Origin: Hermatobates lingyangjiaoensis
Lineage: Eukaryota > Arthropoda > Insecta > Hemiptera > Hermatobatidae
Reading direction: 5' to 3'
DNA: 64,000 bases
NCBI GenBank assembly: GCA_026182355.1
Contig: JAPFBL010000552.1
Coordinates: 1-64,000, forward strand
Numbering within the stretch: position 1 is the stretch's first letter; each line of letters begins with the position of its first letter. The notes under the pieces were generated by a model, which saw only the letters and a program-made list of their open reading frames with translations, did no database searches and had not been told where the DNA came from. Below, piece by piece: positions 10,619-23,300 of this stretch. The translations under genes and the position numbers were made by a program.

Positions 10619-10838
10619 TTAGTATTATTAATATTAAACATATAATATACCGTCTTACCTCGTATACTGCTGCTGTAGCTTTCGGACCGGTTTTGGGTGT
10701 CACCCATCTTCAACAAGAACTGGTTTGAAGAACAACTGAGTTCTTTTTGAAGATGGGTGACAGCCGAAACCGGTCCGAGAGCTACAGCAGCAGTGTACGA
10801 GGTAAGACGGTATATTATATGTTTAATATTAATAACCC
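10619..10838. mobile_element. family-G hammerhead-like palindrome
   Basis: Arms of ~95 bp (AATATTAAACATATAATATA ... its reverse) enclose opposed cores: TTGAAGA, T, GGGT..ACCC, GAAA, CCGGTC. The first core base is T instead of C. In the + arm of this copy the hairpin is GGGT/AGCC; the duplicate at 27053-27274 has GGGT/ACCC. Confidence 0.7.
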
Positions 10839-11267
10839 AGAATTAAGGTCATTTTACTAACCATTTCATTATACAAGGTGAAAAGTTACCAATGACTGAG
10901 TGCGAAATGAAACTGGTAAATTTATAAAATTCATAAATTCTATAGGGCACAGACAAATTGTAGCATAAGCCTTATAATTGAACAAAACTGTAATTAATTA
11001 TATATTATTATAAGACCTAAAATAGTAATTATAAAATATCAATAATATAATTTATGATATTAATATTAAGTACAAATATTATACCTTTTGTATTGCATTA
11101 TTCTAAAATTAATTATTTGCTAATTAATGCCTATATTGTATTAGATTATTGTTCATATTATTATAGTACGTTAATTAATACCTGTGATCTATTTAGGGAA
11201 ACAGGTGATAAATAAACTCCCTGATTTGGGGGTTTACCCCAAAAACAAAAACAAAACTAATAATTTC

Positions 11268-11425
11268 TTTCAACCGTCTCTGAACCAGTGCGCTTTGTTT
11301 CCCTTTCTTATCTCTCCTGAAGACGGTTCAACCGAAAATTAGAGACTGTAAGTGTGTGTTTTTAATTTCTCTACGTTTCTTTATGTACATTGAACTGTAT
11401 TTGTCCATTTCGGATCCTATTTCAT
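11268..11425 (+). mobile_element. family-B hammerhead-like element, single arm
   Basis: TCTC-CTGAAGA, a GGTTCAACC hairpin (one A shorter than other copies), GAAAATTAGAGA and the terminal GTCCATTTCGGATCCTATTT at 11403-11422. (TA)n follows at 11439. Confidence 0.7.
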
Positions 11426-11478
11426 CATCAAATTAAATATATATATATATATAGTATATATAATATATATATTTTATT

Positions 11479-11745
11479 CACATAAACACGTGAAATAAAA
11501 ATCAATGATCAAACCACAATAAGAAATGGGAAAACAAGACTAAGATCTTTCAATCATAACAAGCGGTCTTCGCCAGAGTCAAAAACCCAACTGAAACACT
11601 AGATGCAGAAAAACCCCTCACCAGATATTTTCTGCATCTAGTGTTTCAGTTGGGTTTTTGACTCTGACGAAGACCGCTTGTTACGGTTGAAAGATCTTAG
11701 TCTTGTTTTCCCATTTCTTATTGTGGTTTGATCATTGATATATAT
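11479..11745. mobile_element. family-A hammerhead palindrome (long arms)
   Basis: Arms run from ATCAATGATCAAACCACAAT to its reverse complement, with a ~30-nt centre near 11610. The right arm has GACT-CTGACGA, an A, GACCG..CGGTT, GAAAGATCT, T, AGTC: a complete hammerhead-like set. The left arm, - strand, has CTGGCGA, also allowed at the free core position, with T-for-C change in the hairpin. Bounded by TA tracts at 11440 and 11737. Confidence 0.8.
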
Positions 11746-11751
11746 ATAATA

Positions 11752-12018
11752 TACATGAACAATAATTGGAGTAGCTGGAGGAAATATTCAAGTAATTATA
11801 GCATTTTTATCAATTAATTATATAAGATGAATTTTAATTTTTTTAAAAAATAAAGAGTAATTTGACTAAATATTTAATTTTGTATTCAATATAGTAATTA
11901 TAATAATAATAGAAAAAAAAATCATTTTCAACTTATAAATCAAATTCAAAAAATTTGCAAGAATAAAATAGAAAGAATAAATATTATAATCATGATAATA
12001 GGACTAGTAGTTAAGATT
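11752..12018 (+). pseudogene. possible mitochondrial ND2 fragment (numt)
   Basis: Read with the invertebrate mitochondrial code, the + strand gives MIGVAGGNIQVIMAFLSINY then MSWILIFL. This resembles the conserved ND2 segment GG-N-Q...R..AFSSINHLGW. Further on, in a shifted frame, comes NQIQK and a run of Met/Ile/Trp-rich codons. With the nuclear code it is broken. Frameshifts and a TAA show it is not functional. Duplicated at 28192-28458. Support is from one motif plus composition, so moderate. Confidence 0.45.
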
Positions 12019-12059
12019 AGAATGTGGGAAAGAAACGCTAAGTATTCACACAAAAGTCA

Positions 12060-12440
12060 CGTTTCTAACACTTGGTGTTCATCTTCAGGTTACATCTGCA
12101 TTTGTAAGGAGATGTAGAATGTTCAGGAATGTATGGTACACTTTGTTCTATGCAGATGCAACCTGAGGATGGATACGAGGTGTTCAAAACTAGTTGATGT
12201 TTGGAATCTTTTGTGTGGAGATTTGGTGGGAAAGTCTCGTCAGAAATGATTTAATACAATTTCAAAGGGTCTCAAACACTTAGTGTTCATCTTCAAGTTA
12301 TATTTGACTTGGTAAGAGACTGTTTAAGGAGTTATAGGACACTCAAATATCTTATGACTTTTTGAACAATCGATATCCTACTAGGGCAGTTGTTACTTGA
12401 AGATGATCACTAAGTGTTCGAAATGCATCGATGTTTGACA
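12060..12440. repeat. four degenerate hammerhead-like boxes
   Basis: Near 12069-12100 (-), 12165-12195 (+), 12270-12300 (-) and 12397-12430 (+) there are CTGA(A/G)GATG- or CTTGAAGATG-like boxes followed by an AACAC..GTGTT-type hairpin; GAAA follows in the first and last. All depart from the core at one or more fixed positions, so they look like decayed relatives. Duplicated at 28500-28880. Confidence 0.45.
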
Positions 12441-12623
12441 ACTTTTGTATGGAGACTTAGTGTTTCTTTCTCTCATTGTATTCATGAGTAAATACCTGGT
12501 AATGAACGCTTGAACTGGTTTTGATAAATCCTATGAAGTGCTTCCACTCGACAGATGTCACATAGTATCGTAGTATCCACATAGTATTGTATGGAGATAT
12601 GTAAAAGTTTTGTTGCCTTGCAG

Positions 12624-12757
12624 ATGGAGAAGCTAAGACAGGAGGCCACAGTGACTTGCAATAAAGCAGACTCAGCACAGCCTTGTCATCCAACCGAATC
12701 TCCCTGCCTCTTTAACGTCCACTCAGACCCCTGCGAATTCGACAATGTTGCCACAGA
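12624..12757 (+). CDS. ARSB-like: arylsulfatase B-like sulfatase, exon 6 of 7
   Basis: The acceptor is TTGCCTTGCAG at 12613-12623; the donor is GTAAGT at 12758. It encodes MEKLRQEATVTCNKADSAQP, then a Cys-rich stretch ending CEFDNVATE. CLFNVHSDPCEFDNVA matches the sulfatase block LFDIDRDPEERHDLA. It starts in phase 0 and ends with GA, completed by G of exon 7. An identical copy lies at 29064-29197. Confidence 0.9.
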
Positions 12758-12859
12758 GTAAGTATATATTCTAGAACGTTCTTGTCAACACTGATAAGAC
12801 TTGAGCAAAACAAATAGTCCAAACAAGCTTTTAAATACACACACACAGTTATCATAAAA

Positions 12860-13690
12860 AAAACGTCATAAAACGACTTTGGGGACTCCAAAACATGTAA
12901 ATTCATCCAAATTTTAACATCAATTTTTTTTAAAATCACTATATTAACTTATGGTAAAGTAAAAAGTCATAAAACGACTTTGGGGACCCCAAAACATGTA
13001 AATTCATCCAAATTTAAAATCAAATTTTTTTAAAATCACTATATTAACTTATGGTAAAGTAAAAAGTCATAAATCTACTTTGGGGACCCCAAAACATGTA
13101 AATTCATCCAAATTTTGAGATCAAATTTATTTACAATCACTATATTTACTTATGGTAAAGTAAAAAGTCATAAATCGACTTTAAGGACCCCAAAACATGC
13201 AAATTCATCCAAATTTTGAGATCGAATTTTTTTGCAATCACTATATTTACTTATGGTAAAGTAAAAAGTCATAAATCGACTTTGGGGACCCCAAAACATG
13301 TAAATTCATCCAAATTTTGAGATCAAATTTATTTACAATCACTATATTTACTTATGGTAAAGAAAAAAGTCATAAATCGACTTTAAGGACCCCAAAACAT
13401 GTAAATTCATCCAAATTTTAGATAGAATTTTTTTATAATCACTATATTTACTTATAATGAAGTAAAAAGTCATAAATCGACTTTGGGGACTCTAAAACAT
13501 GTAAATTCACCCAAACTTTGAGATCAAATTTATTTACAATCACTATATTTACTTATGGTAAAGTAAAAAGTCATAAATCGACTTTAAGGACCCCAAAACA
13601 TGTAAATTCATCCGAATTTTGAAATTGAAATTATTTCAAATCACTATATTTTAATTATAGTAAAATAAAAACGTCATAGAACTACTCTTG
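12860..13690 (+). repeat. ~101-bp intronic minisatellite
   Basis: About eight units built on AAAAAGTCATAAATCGACTT, GGGGACCCCAAAACATG, TAAATTCATCCAAATTTT and CACTATATTTACTTATGGTA. It begins ~100 bp after the exon 6 donor. Two unit types alternate (GGGGACCCC against AAGGACCCC). Single diverged units occur at about 14780-14850 and 46650-46740. The whole array is duplicated at 29300-30130. Confidence 0.92.
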
Positions 13691-14399
13691 GAACCTTAAA
13701 ACATGTAATTACCTCAAATTTTTCCACGATCATTGCACTTTACTTATATTAAAGTAAACAATAGAATAATTATAAGTCATTGGATACAAGGTAGAAGGAT
13801 TTTTTTAGTAAAACATAAATTAGGCAAAACTAAAATATTTTTTTACAACAAAATAAATTTAAAGGTAACAATATAGAATAAGAGAAAAAAATAAGAGCTA
13901 ACATTATTTTGGTCAGAAATTACTATGGCAAATTTTGAAAAATAGTTTTAACTACACTAAATAACTGTTTTCAAAGATATTAAAAGTTTTTTTTAATATT
14001 GTTATAGAAAAAATCATTTGATCCAGTTTGAAAATTAGTTGAGCCCACAAAACTTACAAAGTGAATTTTTACATAATATGTATGTTGTAATTAAAATTCT
14101 ATTTTTCTGATGATAAGTAATGGTTTTACTAAATAAATCACTAAATAAGCTTAGATAGTCTACATAATAATAATTTAAACTTGCAATATTGAAAAGAATA
14201 GTAATATAATGTTTCCACTCACAGTAATAATGTTCAATACCTTCTCTATTCTTGCATTGTCATTTAATCAACATAAGATCTAATTTAAAACATGTATATT
14301 AAACTAAATTTTTCAATAAGAACGCAGTTGAATTCACATTTGACGAAAGGACGCCGTACAAAGACGCAATTATAAATGAATATGGCTCGGAAAAAAACG

Positions 14400-14545
14400 A
14401 GAGCTGTGATTGGTTGAAATGAATATGAGGCGTAGAAAAGACATGCGCATTATGTATAGTTGAATCCAAACGAAGGGAATATACCTGGTTGAATAATTAT
14501 TTATATATAAATAGAGGACTGAGTCTCAAGTTCTATTGAATTCAA
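14400..14545 (+). promoter_or_regulatory. promoter-like cluster in intron 6 (tentative)
   Basis: A CCAAT-type ATTGG at 14409-14415 and a TATATAAATA at 14503-14515 lie ~90 bp apart, the usual order for a Pol II core promoter. Only a 7-codon ORF follows at 14645, so no product can be offered. In AT-rich DNA a TATA match is weak evidence. Duplicated at 30843-30990. Confidence 0.2.
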
Positions 14546-16131
14546 CTATTATAAAAATATCATTTCACCCAATTTATACATTGATAAGAGTAACTTTCTT
14601 TTAATTTGATATTATAAGGTTTTCTTTTTTATTTATAACAAACAATGACAGATAGTATAACATTCTAACAAATCTTCAATGATCTAAACTTAACTTTACT
14701 ATCAGTACATTAATAACAAACTAGTTTAGAAAACGTCTTTTTCTAAAGATCTAAAGGAAGACCTCAAAAGATCTAAAACCATCAAAACCTCGAGATCGAA
14801 TTTTTTTCACGATCACTATACTTTACTTATAGAAAAGTAAAAAACCATGGCGCCCATGAAAGAGAAGACAAAACAATATATTAAACACGTAAAGTGTAAT
14901 AATTTTCAGTAATAATCTGAAAAAATATTATTATTTAAGATCGATGACTTAATAAAACAAGTTAATTACTACTCAATGCTTTCTTAATTCTTTAAACCAC
15001 ATTGTATTCATTAACTTTTATTCGTTACGAAAGAAATATCGAATCGTTTTTATTCAAACATAGTAATGGTTTCAAACTATTATTCTTTCTTAAGAGTTTA
15101 TTAAGAAAGTTTTATTTCTTATAGTTTATTTATTTTAATTCAAGGAACCATTATTATATAATAATCATTATTTTATGGAATTTGTTTTGTCTTCTCTGAT
15201 TTGAACGGAACAAAGAATTACAAAATTAATTTCATGTTCATAACTTGATCATACATTTTAGTTGGAAGTATATTTATGATATTTTAGTTATTAATATCAA
15301 TATTACAAAAAAATAATACCTCTAAGGATTGAATATTCACGTGTCTTATTACGACTAAATTAAGCATCATTAAGTAAACATTGTTGCCATATCAATTACA
15401 CTGTTGTCAATATCCAATAGCTAAGATAGTTGAATTTCTTTTTAAAACAGTTAATAATATTATGTAACCCTAATAAGAATACATAATAAGTATCAATGAA
15501 TAAAAAATACCATACAAATTGAATTTAAGTTGAATGAAAGAGTAAAAAATAATACAAACAAACTACTGTTATTATATTTTAATAACATTTTATCCAATTG
15601 ATCCTTGTCATTAATAATTGCAGTTTAAGTTTAATTACCTTAGTCAATAACTTAAAGAAAGATAATTATTAATTTCCAATAGTTTACTTTATTTGTTATG
15701 TAGTATGTCATGAGAGTTAATGACAACTATTGTAAGGTACTACTCATTTTGCTTGTTAAATAATTAAAGATTAATTTCTAGTCAAGGAAAAAGTTTGAAA
15801 CTATTATAATTAATTTAATTATTGTTTTACTTTTATTTAAAATGATAAGAGATAAAGCAAACAAGAGAGAATGATAAGATAGGAAACAAGAGAGAAAAAC
15901 ACTTCAATTTGTTAAAAATTTGCAATAGATATTAGATTAGGTATCAGCTACTGTTCCATTGTGCTTTCCTTAATAACAACAGACACCATCTTAAGAAAAC
16001 TGCAACAGTACAAAGGTTAAACTGGCCACCAAGCAAAATTTAACTGATAACAAATTTATTTCATAGTTTTTACAAATTCACGAATAACATAGATTTCATA
16101 TAACATAGTGTAGCGACACACATGTAATATA

Positions 16132-16260
16132 ACAATCAATGATCAAACCACAATAAGAAAATGGGAAAGCAAAACTAAGATCTTTCCAATTTTCTTATTG
16201 TGGTTTGATCATTGATTGTTATTTCACGTGTTTATGTGAAATCTTTTTATCGAGTAATAT
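16132..16260. mobile_element. family-A palindrome, core deleted
   Basis: Outer arms ATCAATGATCAAACCACAAT and its reverse complement are present, but only ~50 bp of each remain and the ribozyme core is gone. Copy 1 of the segmental duplication ends inside it at 16181; the other copy breaks at the matching base (32624). Confidence 0.75.
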
Positions 16261-16929
16261 AACAAATGGAGCATGTGAAAATATTACAATAAACTTCCTC
16301 CAAGTAGAGGTACTACTTTGGAGGAAAAAAATGTAGATTATCTATATAAATAAAAGAATGATTTTGTTTGCACATTGCTTAGAACTGACTCATTTCAAGT
16401 TTTCTTTACGTTTCATACATTAGAAAAACCGAATCCACCCATAGAAAAATTTCTGTCGGTTTGTCAGTTTGCCCACAAAATTTTATCACAAGTAAACTCA
16501 GCCACCATAAGACATATCAAGCTTTCTTGACAGTAGATTTCTGTAGGTCTAACTTAAAATATAGGCTCTGAATTGATTGGAAATTCAACATGGAAGTGAA
16601 ATTATGGACATTTAAAGCAAAAACGTTTGTCACAAGCAAACTCAGTCACTGTGAGACATAGCGAGCTGAAACTTTGACAGTAGATTTGTGTATGTCTAAC
16701 TTAAAATATAGTCTCTGAATATATTGAAAATTCAGCGTACAAGCGAAGATATGAACCTTTAAGCTGTATTTTGCTAACTTCACAGACATGTTTATTTTGA
16801 AAATATACACGTGTAGCAAGTAGGTATTGTTAGTTGATTTAATTTCATTTGCGTATATGGATATATTGTGTATTTGAGATCATTGAAAAGGCGTTTCCCA
16901 GAGTTAAAGATGTACTATCTATTCAAAAT

Positions 16930-17095
16930 ACATGCATATATTATTATTACCACTGAGGTTAGTATGATTTATATTATTAATATGGCAAACCGTCATACCT
17001 AGTAAAATGACCTTGGAGCGAAAGCACTCCAACGACTCCAAGATCATCGTACGAGGTATGACGGTTTGCCAAATTAATAATATAAAACTATTCAA
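16930..17095. mobile_element. foldback element, family H
   Basis: Inverted arms (TATTAATATGGCAAACCGTC and its reverse) enclose a central CTTGGAG..CTCCAAG hairpin. No convincing hammerhead core: GAAAGC is present but the CTGANGA box is not. Confidence 0.6.
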
Positions 17096-17187
17096 AATAA
17101 ATAGCTTTGTGAACGAGCAATACCATTGATTCTGAGTCACTATCCGTTTCCGTTCAAACGCAAAGTCCCGTCAGAGTATGTTTAGCA

Positions 17188-17373
17188 ATGACGTTAACTA
17201 AATCACAAAGGGAAACTCTATCAACCACAGGAATTGAAGTAAGCGAAACCAATTTTTCTCACATGGTCAACTGTAGTTTGCTTTGCCCAAGAGTCAGAGG
17301 TTCCAACTGTTTCTTCTTCCATGAACCTGAAGGACAGACAGCTAATGTAGTGTATGCAGAGGCATTTGCTTAA
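17188..17373 (+). pseudogene. orphan ORF with Cys spacing like a PAN/apple domain
   Basis: A 61-codon ORF encodes STTGIEVSETNFSHMVNCSL, then LCPRVRGSNCFFFHEPEGQ. Spacing C-x3-C-x7-C-F-F-F resembles the PAN/apple core (C..C..C-x-F). It lies inside sulfatase intron 6, has no clear splice sites and stops at 17371-17373. It could be a captured exon of another gene or a chance ORF. The complementary ORF is ignored. Confidence 0.3.
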
Positions 17374-17399
17374 CACTGTACTAGTAATGATATTTTCTA

Positions 17400-18555
17400 C
17401 TATTCTATAATTTCTAATGAAATTTTGGAATACCAGTATAAAGAATGTTTTATTTCCATCAAAGACGGTACGTTTGCTAGTTATTATATTAATACAGTGC
17501 ACTTTTTAAAAAAAAGTCAATATTTATTGAATTTGAAAAATTTCAATCCTTTCATTAAGTAGTTGTAATTAGCTAAAAGACCAGAAGCAATTATTTCTTG
17601 ATTCTATTTCTTATTAATGTCTTAATCTTAATAGATTTATCTATTAATTATTAAATCTTAATTTTGTTCTGTAATTGAGTATGATGAGAATTAATTCATA
17701 ACTAATCAAACATATTTGCTAGATTAACTTACTAAAATCTGTTGTATAGTAGTAAATTTAGGCTAAATATTGGAAATCAAATAATTAGATTGCTATTCTA
17801 TTGTATTAGCAATTGCTATTATAGGAATAATAGCAATTATAGGAATAACAATGTACTAGTATTGCTATTGCAATTATAGGAATATTTCAATTCCTAAATT
17901 ATAATTATTTCTTACTATTAGTTGGGTTTATTTAAAATTAGACTTTTGGTTATACTTTACCACTACTCTGAAAAATGTAGTAAAAATGAACTCAAAGTCT
18001 AAATTTGCACTAAACAGCCAGATGAATGTTTCAACAGGTTCTAACACTTTTTAAAGAATTGTTGAGAGCAGGTAACTCCAAGATAGATAAATGGCTCATT
18101 GTGTTTCTGATGATATCTTATATGAACTTCTGATAAAATTTATGAAGATGGTGTTTGGATGTTGAATTTTGAATCATTTAAATGGATGAAGCTATTTCTT
18201 GGAAAATTGCAAAGAGAAATTAGTTTTCTAATAAAAGAAATCTTGCAGCTTTAAGATTTCTTATCACGGTGACATGGCATTGTTTGAAAATGTGTACATA
18301 GATTCTTCTTCACTGCTATTTAAATGTAATAGCCAAATTGGTGATTTCTGTTTAATACGTCAACATTAAAGTCAGAGACCTTGATAATAATTTGCTGTTA
18401 ATTCTTGTTATAAATATATATAAAACAAATTGTATTTATCAGAAATCAGTCAGTTTTCCAAGTTCAAATCAAACTTTCAAAGCCAACGTTTTGATTTAAC
18501 AATCGTATTTCCAACTTAAGCAATAAACAGATGTATGTAACTCAGATAGTATAAA
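17400..18555. other. intron 6 sequence, no feature seen
   Basis: AT-rich DNA with short AT repeats (about 17810-17890 repeats ATTGCTATT-like words). I see no gene or recognisable transposon. Confidence 0.5.
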
Positions 18556-18813
18556 CAGGGTAAGGTAAAATTATCTAACACATTTGTAGATTAAATAAAA
18601 GGCAAATAAAGTCAATAAACAATAAAGTGTTAAGTACATATAATGACATTTTGTTTCATTAGGTTTTAAAAATTAAATCAATGGCATTATACAGAAACAA
18701 AACAAAATGGCATTATATGTACTTTTTTTAAAATAAAAACACTTTACTGTTTATTGATTTTATTTGCCTTTTATTTAACCTACAAATGTGTCAGATCATT
18801 TTGCCTGACCCTG
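18556..18813. mobile_element. palindromic MITE, 258 bp
   Basis: Ends CAGGGTAAGG and CCTGACCCTG form long inverted repeats (~95 bp per arm: ATCTAACACATTTGTAG, TAAATAAAAGGCAAATAAA) around a short centre near 18680. Flanks are TA-rich (GTATAAA / TATAATA), consistent with a Tc1/mariner-type TA target; the exact duplication is not resolved. Confidence 0.7.
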
Positions 18814-19340
18814 TATAATAAACTATTACTTTAGAGGTTTAAAATGAATACTATTAGGAATATAAACTTGAACACAAGTATCAGCTTAAAGACGAATGTT
18901 CTAACGTAATATTATAAAGACATATTCCTTTCATTAATGTTATTTTATGTTGGGAAAAATAAATAGAATATTTCAATTTACAGGTTTTGTTTATTTTAAA
19001 TATACTTGATTGTGTATATACTTCAAATTGATGTTTCATTTATTTGTGTATAAAATAAATGAAATTGTTTTACTTTTAAATTATTTTTTGTTTTATTAAA
19101 TATAGTTCTTGTGTATATATCTTGATTCGTGTTACAGAATACTTTATCAAATGTTTGGACCATATAAGAATATTTGTTTTCACGACTTAATAACAAGAAT
19201 TAGAAATACCAGTTATTCCTGTCAATCAAGTTCAGTGAATGTATTTTATTAACTGTTGTTATATTTTTTTTAAAACTGAGTTGAGACTAGGGGGGTCACA
19301 GGTCGTCTAGTATTTTATAAGTTTTTCTTTGTTTAAACAG

Positions 19341-19509
19341 GTTTCCTTCATTACTTCAAAGCCTTCTCCTTGAGTTAGAGCAATTCAACAGTACTGCTGT
19401 TCAACCAGGAAACCTACCAATAAGTCCAAATGGCAATCCTGACCACTGGGACCACACATGGAACAACTTTGGAGACTACCAGCTAGGAAACTTAATAGAA
19501 ATTAAATAA
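19341..19509 (+). CDS. ARSB-like: arylsulfatase B-like sulfatase, terminal exon 7
   Basis: The acceptor is TTTAAACAG at 19332-19340. It encodes FPSLLQSLLLELEQFNSTAV, QPGNLPISPNGNPDHWDHTW and NNFGDYQLGNLIEIK, ending at TAA 19507-19509. NPDHWDHTWNNFGDY corresponds to the ARSB C-terminus ending in a WGPW-like motif. The 6.6-kb intron before it holds most of the duplicated segment. Confidence 0.9.
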
Positions 19510-19568
19510 AAAAATTATAAAAATAGATTAAAATACTTCAAACTTTTGATCTCAGAGTGAAAAACAGA

Positions 19569-19574
19569 AATAAA
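19569..19574 (+). promoter_or_regulatory. polyadenylation signal
   Basis: AATAAA lies 60 bp after the sulfatase stop codon; another overlaps the stop at 19505-19510. Confidence 0.5.
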
Positions 19575-19699
19575 AATACTGAATGGTATACTAAAGAATT
19601 TGTTCAATTAATTTACAGTCCCAGCAAAGGATTGTAATTCCATTTAACTTTTCTTTTATTTTAAATTAATCAGGGCTACATCAATACAGAATTAATTAC

Positions 19700-20315
19700 A
19701 ATAACATAAAAAAAAACTTTGGAGTAAACCAAATAAATTTCTTTTTATTATGAAACAATAACATTTCTTGCAGCTATTAATATACATTTGTACGAATAAT
19801 ACACAGTGCAGGAAAAGTCACTAACGTCTATCTAAAAATTACTAGTTCAATCTATCCGTGTAGTTGATAGAGTTGAAAATTATATTTAACAGCAAGGGGA
19901 ACATTTTAAATATCTGAACTACATTTTAAAGTACACAGTTTCTTATATCATTTTTTTTTATTTTGGTTTGATTTCATTTTTATCATACAATTTTAATACC
20001 AAACAACAATTATTTTATTTTTGTTGATGTCTTAAATTAATCTATTTACTTTAGAAAACATTAGGGTTTAAAAAAATAAAGGATAAGAGAAAAGGATCTT
20101 CATTTTGTTACATTAAAACAAAAGATGTTGCTTCTGCTAAACCCTGTATATTTGTATTATGGGAAAAAATATGATTTAGGTTTAGCTTCAATGACTCATT
20201 TCTGTGTTGATAAGAAATCATCACAAGTAAGATCCTGAGAAAGGAATAATTTCTATACAATTTTCTTCCAAACATAATTAATAATAACAACGATTCAAAT
20301 TCTATTTATGATTAG
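19700..20315 (+). repeat. dispersed repeat, probable DNA-transposon 3' part
   Basis: The segment 19860-20315 matches 53095-53540 in the same orientation at roughly 80-85% by eye (shared GATAGAGTTGAAAAT, AACAGCAAGGGGAACATTTT, ATGACTCATTTCTGTGTTGA, AGTAAGATCCTGAGAAAGGA). The other copy has more coding sequence, described there. Confidence 0.7.
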
Positions 20316-23300
20316 GTTTAATAATGTAAGTAGATAATAAATAAGTTAAATAGATTAATACATTTGATGGATTATTACCAAGGTAATAATGTAAATCTTT
20401 ATAAATGTAACCTATTTGTACATGTTACTGTAATTTATTCTGTATTGATGTAGCCATATAGATGTCTATTCCTCTATTCATTCAGCTTACTGATTTAAAC
20501 TGAAACTGTTCAGAATCACTTTTATCAATATTAACAAACTAGGATATTTTTCTTATAAAAATGTCTAACCTCCTTTTGATCAAGGGTTTTCAATAAATAT
20601 TCAGGTTTTTTTAAACGAATTATATTTTTTACATTATTTTAACTAGGGCTTATTTTCGGGGGATGTCTTATTTTCTGAAAATGACGGTGGACAGCTTCAC
20701 AGATTATATAAAGGCTGTATACAAAAAAAAAAAAAACGAAATAAGCACTAGACATTACTGAAAAAGAGAAAACTGTGTAAAAAAAATAAATAAAAAAAAC
20801 TTTTATATATATATCATAAAATTAAGGGAGCAGTCCTTCTTGTAGACATTTATTTAAGAATTTCTCACCTATTTCCACTTTAGTTAATTTTTTGGAAAGA
20901 TTTTCCCGTTTTCTTATTAATCCCTTTGTAGTATGAGATAACATATGCAACAACTGTTCACAATTCATTTTATTCCACATATTTGTACATCAAGTTCTTT
21001 TTTTTTAACTAATAATTACTTTTAATTTACAATTGAACTATATATTTTAGAAAAATTGCTACAGATCAATAGCCAAAATTGAAATTTTAATAGAGTGCTA
21101 GAACTTTTTACAAATGCCCAGCCACTTACAGACGGCAAAAGAAATAAGTACAATCTTATTTGTTTATGTTATTGTAATTTACTCTGTATTGATACAGCCA
21201 TAAAGATGTATAAAAGTGTATACGAAACGTTGGATTAATTGTTTTACGCTGGACCAGACCTCGATGAAGAAAGAAAGTTAAAACCACATTCACAGAAGCG
21301 ACGATTAAATTTTTATATATATATTGTTGTTATTAAAAAAAAAAAAAAAATTAATCATAAAAATGTTAAATAAATAGATTAGAGAATGACCTTCTCGTGT
21401 GTATATTCCATATAGCATGTCTAAGTGATTGTAATAATTAAAAGAAGAAGATATTGTTAAATAAATTGTTTCTTTCTGTCCTGTTTAATAAAATTCAATG
21501 TAATATACTTTTTTAACGAACTGAATACCGGTTTGTTTTGTTTTGTAAATCTGTAACCAGTACAAAACTGCAACAAAAACGAACTATTAATGAAAGAAAA
21601 ACAAATATAATAAAATATGAAAGGATATCAGAAGGGAATATATATGTTGGGTTTGACCTTTACAAATATGGAACTATCTTCAGAAATAAAGTAAGTGTCT
21701 TTTCCTGTAATGTGTCCTGTGTTAACACTCAGTTTTCTGTATATATTATAATAAATAATGTTTGTAAAAAAGTAGACTTAACATTAAATGTATGAGAGGA
21801 ATACTATTCCGTAAAATATTAATTCATAAAGTAATCTCAAGATGAGAGTCAAAAGCTTTTAGACATTCGGTAGACATTCCACTATCAGACAGAAACAGTG
21901 TTGCCCTAAAACACCAAATTGCGATAACAGTTTTTTTATTATTTAAATATTTATTACAAATATAATAATGACAATAAATAATATAGTCTGCGAAGAATAA
22001 ATAAGTGGTATTTATTTTCAATTTTTGTCATCAGTGTTTTCTGTCTAATTCCCATTTGAATTATTTACACAACTTTAAATGAAACATCTGGAATATAAGA
22101 CATAGCCAAGATAACGCCCTCTTCATATTTTTATTATTTATACATTTCCAGTAAGCTACAACTAATCTCGTATCAAGAAATATATTATTTTGTAAAACTA
22201 CTGAATCATATTGTTCTTTATGCAAGATTTGTAGACTTCCCTTCAATTTTGATAAGAGTCGTAGATGAACCGGCCCATGAAATATATTGTAGAAATTGTA
22301 GATCAATTGTGACAAAGAATGATTAATTAGTGAATATTTATTGATCTAACTGCCACACCGAAATTTAAAGCTAAATCATGGAATAATAAACAAAATTTCA
22401 ATTGGATTTAAAAAAAAAAGGCTTTAATGGAAAGCTTATTTAATTTAATGTGGCAAATGCACCATAGTGTAATATGGGAAATAGTGGACTGGGCTAGTCA
22501 GTCTGTCTATTAGTGCCAGAATTACTTGGAGTAGCTGTATGTAGAAATAGGCATGCCAGCTACAATTACCGCATGTTACACCATCTTACAATAGGCCCAT
22601 GTGCATCAGAAAAGTAATTCTAAGTTTATTATCTGAAGATAACCTTTGAATTACTGTTCTGTTGAACAACCTGTTATAAAGAGTGGGGCGCTAACACTAG
22701 ACCAGCTAACTGACTCATTGTATGGGTAGAAAAAAAACACAAAGGGACCTAGATAAGATAAGACATCCAACACTTAGAAGGACAGAATTGCCTTACAACT
22801 TGAGAAACTTAAACCTTTAAATTCATAAACTAAAAATACGGAGTCATATAATACAAGTACAATTATTTTCTATTAGGTCATTTTTTATTATAAATAATAA
22901 CACAATTTACGTCACAATTTTATGTTCTTTTTCATTATGAGAGCAATCGCTGTTTTACATACATGTGTCAATGAAATGAATTGAAACTACAAAATTGGGA
23001 ATTTAAACTAGTTCAATGAATTCATTAAAAAAAAATTGATGCAGCTTACAGTCAACTATACCACAGTTAGCTTATTATCAAATGTATGCCAACAATTGCT
23101 TGATTCAAATTTTTCAATAATCATTCTGCAAATTACGATGAAAATAGAGTATCTAGCATATACGTTACATTATATAAAATATGAGTTATACTAGTTGCAG
23201 GTTATTCTAACAATGCAAGGGTACATTCTACTAATGGTAGTTTATCAATTCATGAGTGTGACATTTTTTACCTATCTCTAATTGTATTGTTATCTAGACC

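Larger units (their letters stand above)
8732..16181 (+). repeat. 7.45-kb segmental duplication, copy 1
   Basis: It is nearly identical to 25166-32624 in direct orientation (offset 16434 rising to ~16440 through small indels). It begins 36 bp upstream of sulfatase exon 5 and ends inside the family-A palindrome at 16132-16250. Differences seen are few substitutions and homopolymer indels. Confidence 0.97.

Noticed and set aside
14400..14545. Promoter of a nested gene
   Set aside because: No ORF longer than a few codons follows; kept only as a low-confidence feature.
22430..22760. Slightly GC-richer patch as a structured RNA or SINE
   Set aside because: I could not find A/B boxes, a second copy or a consistent fold.
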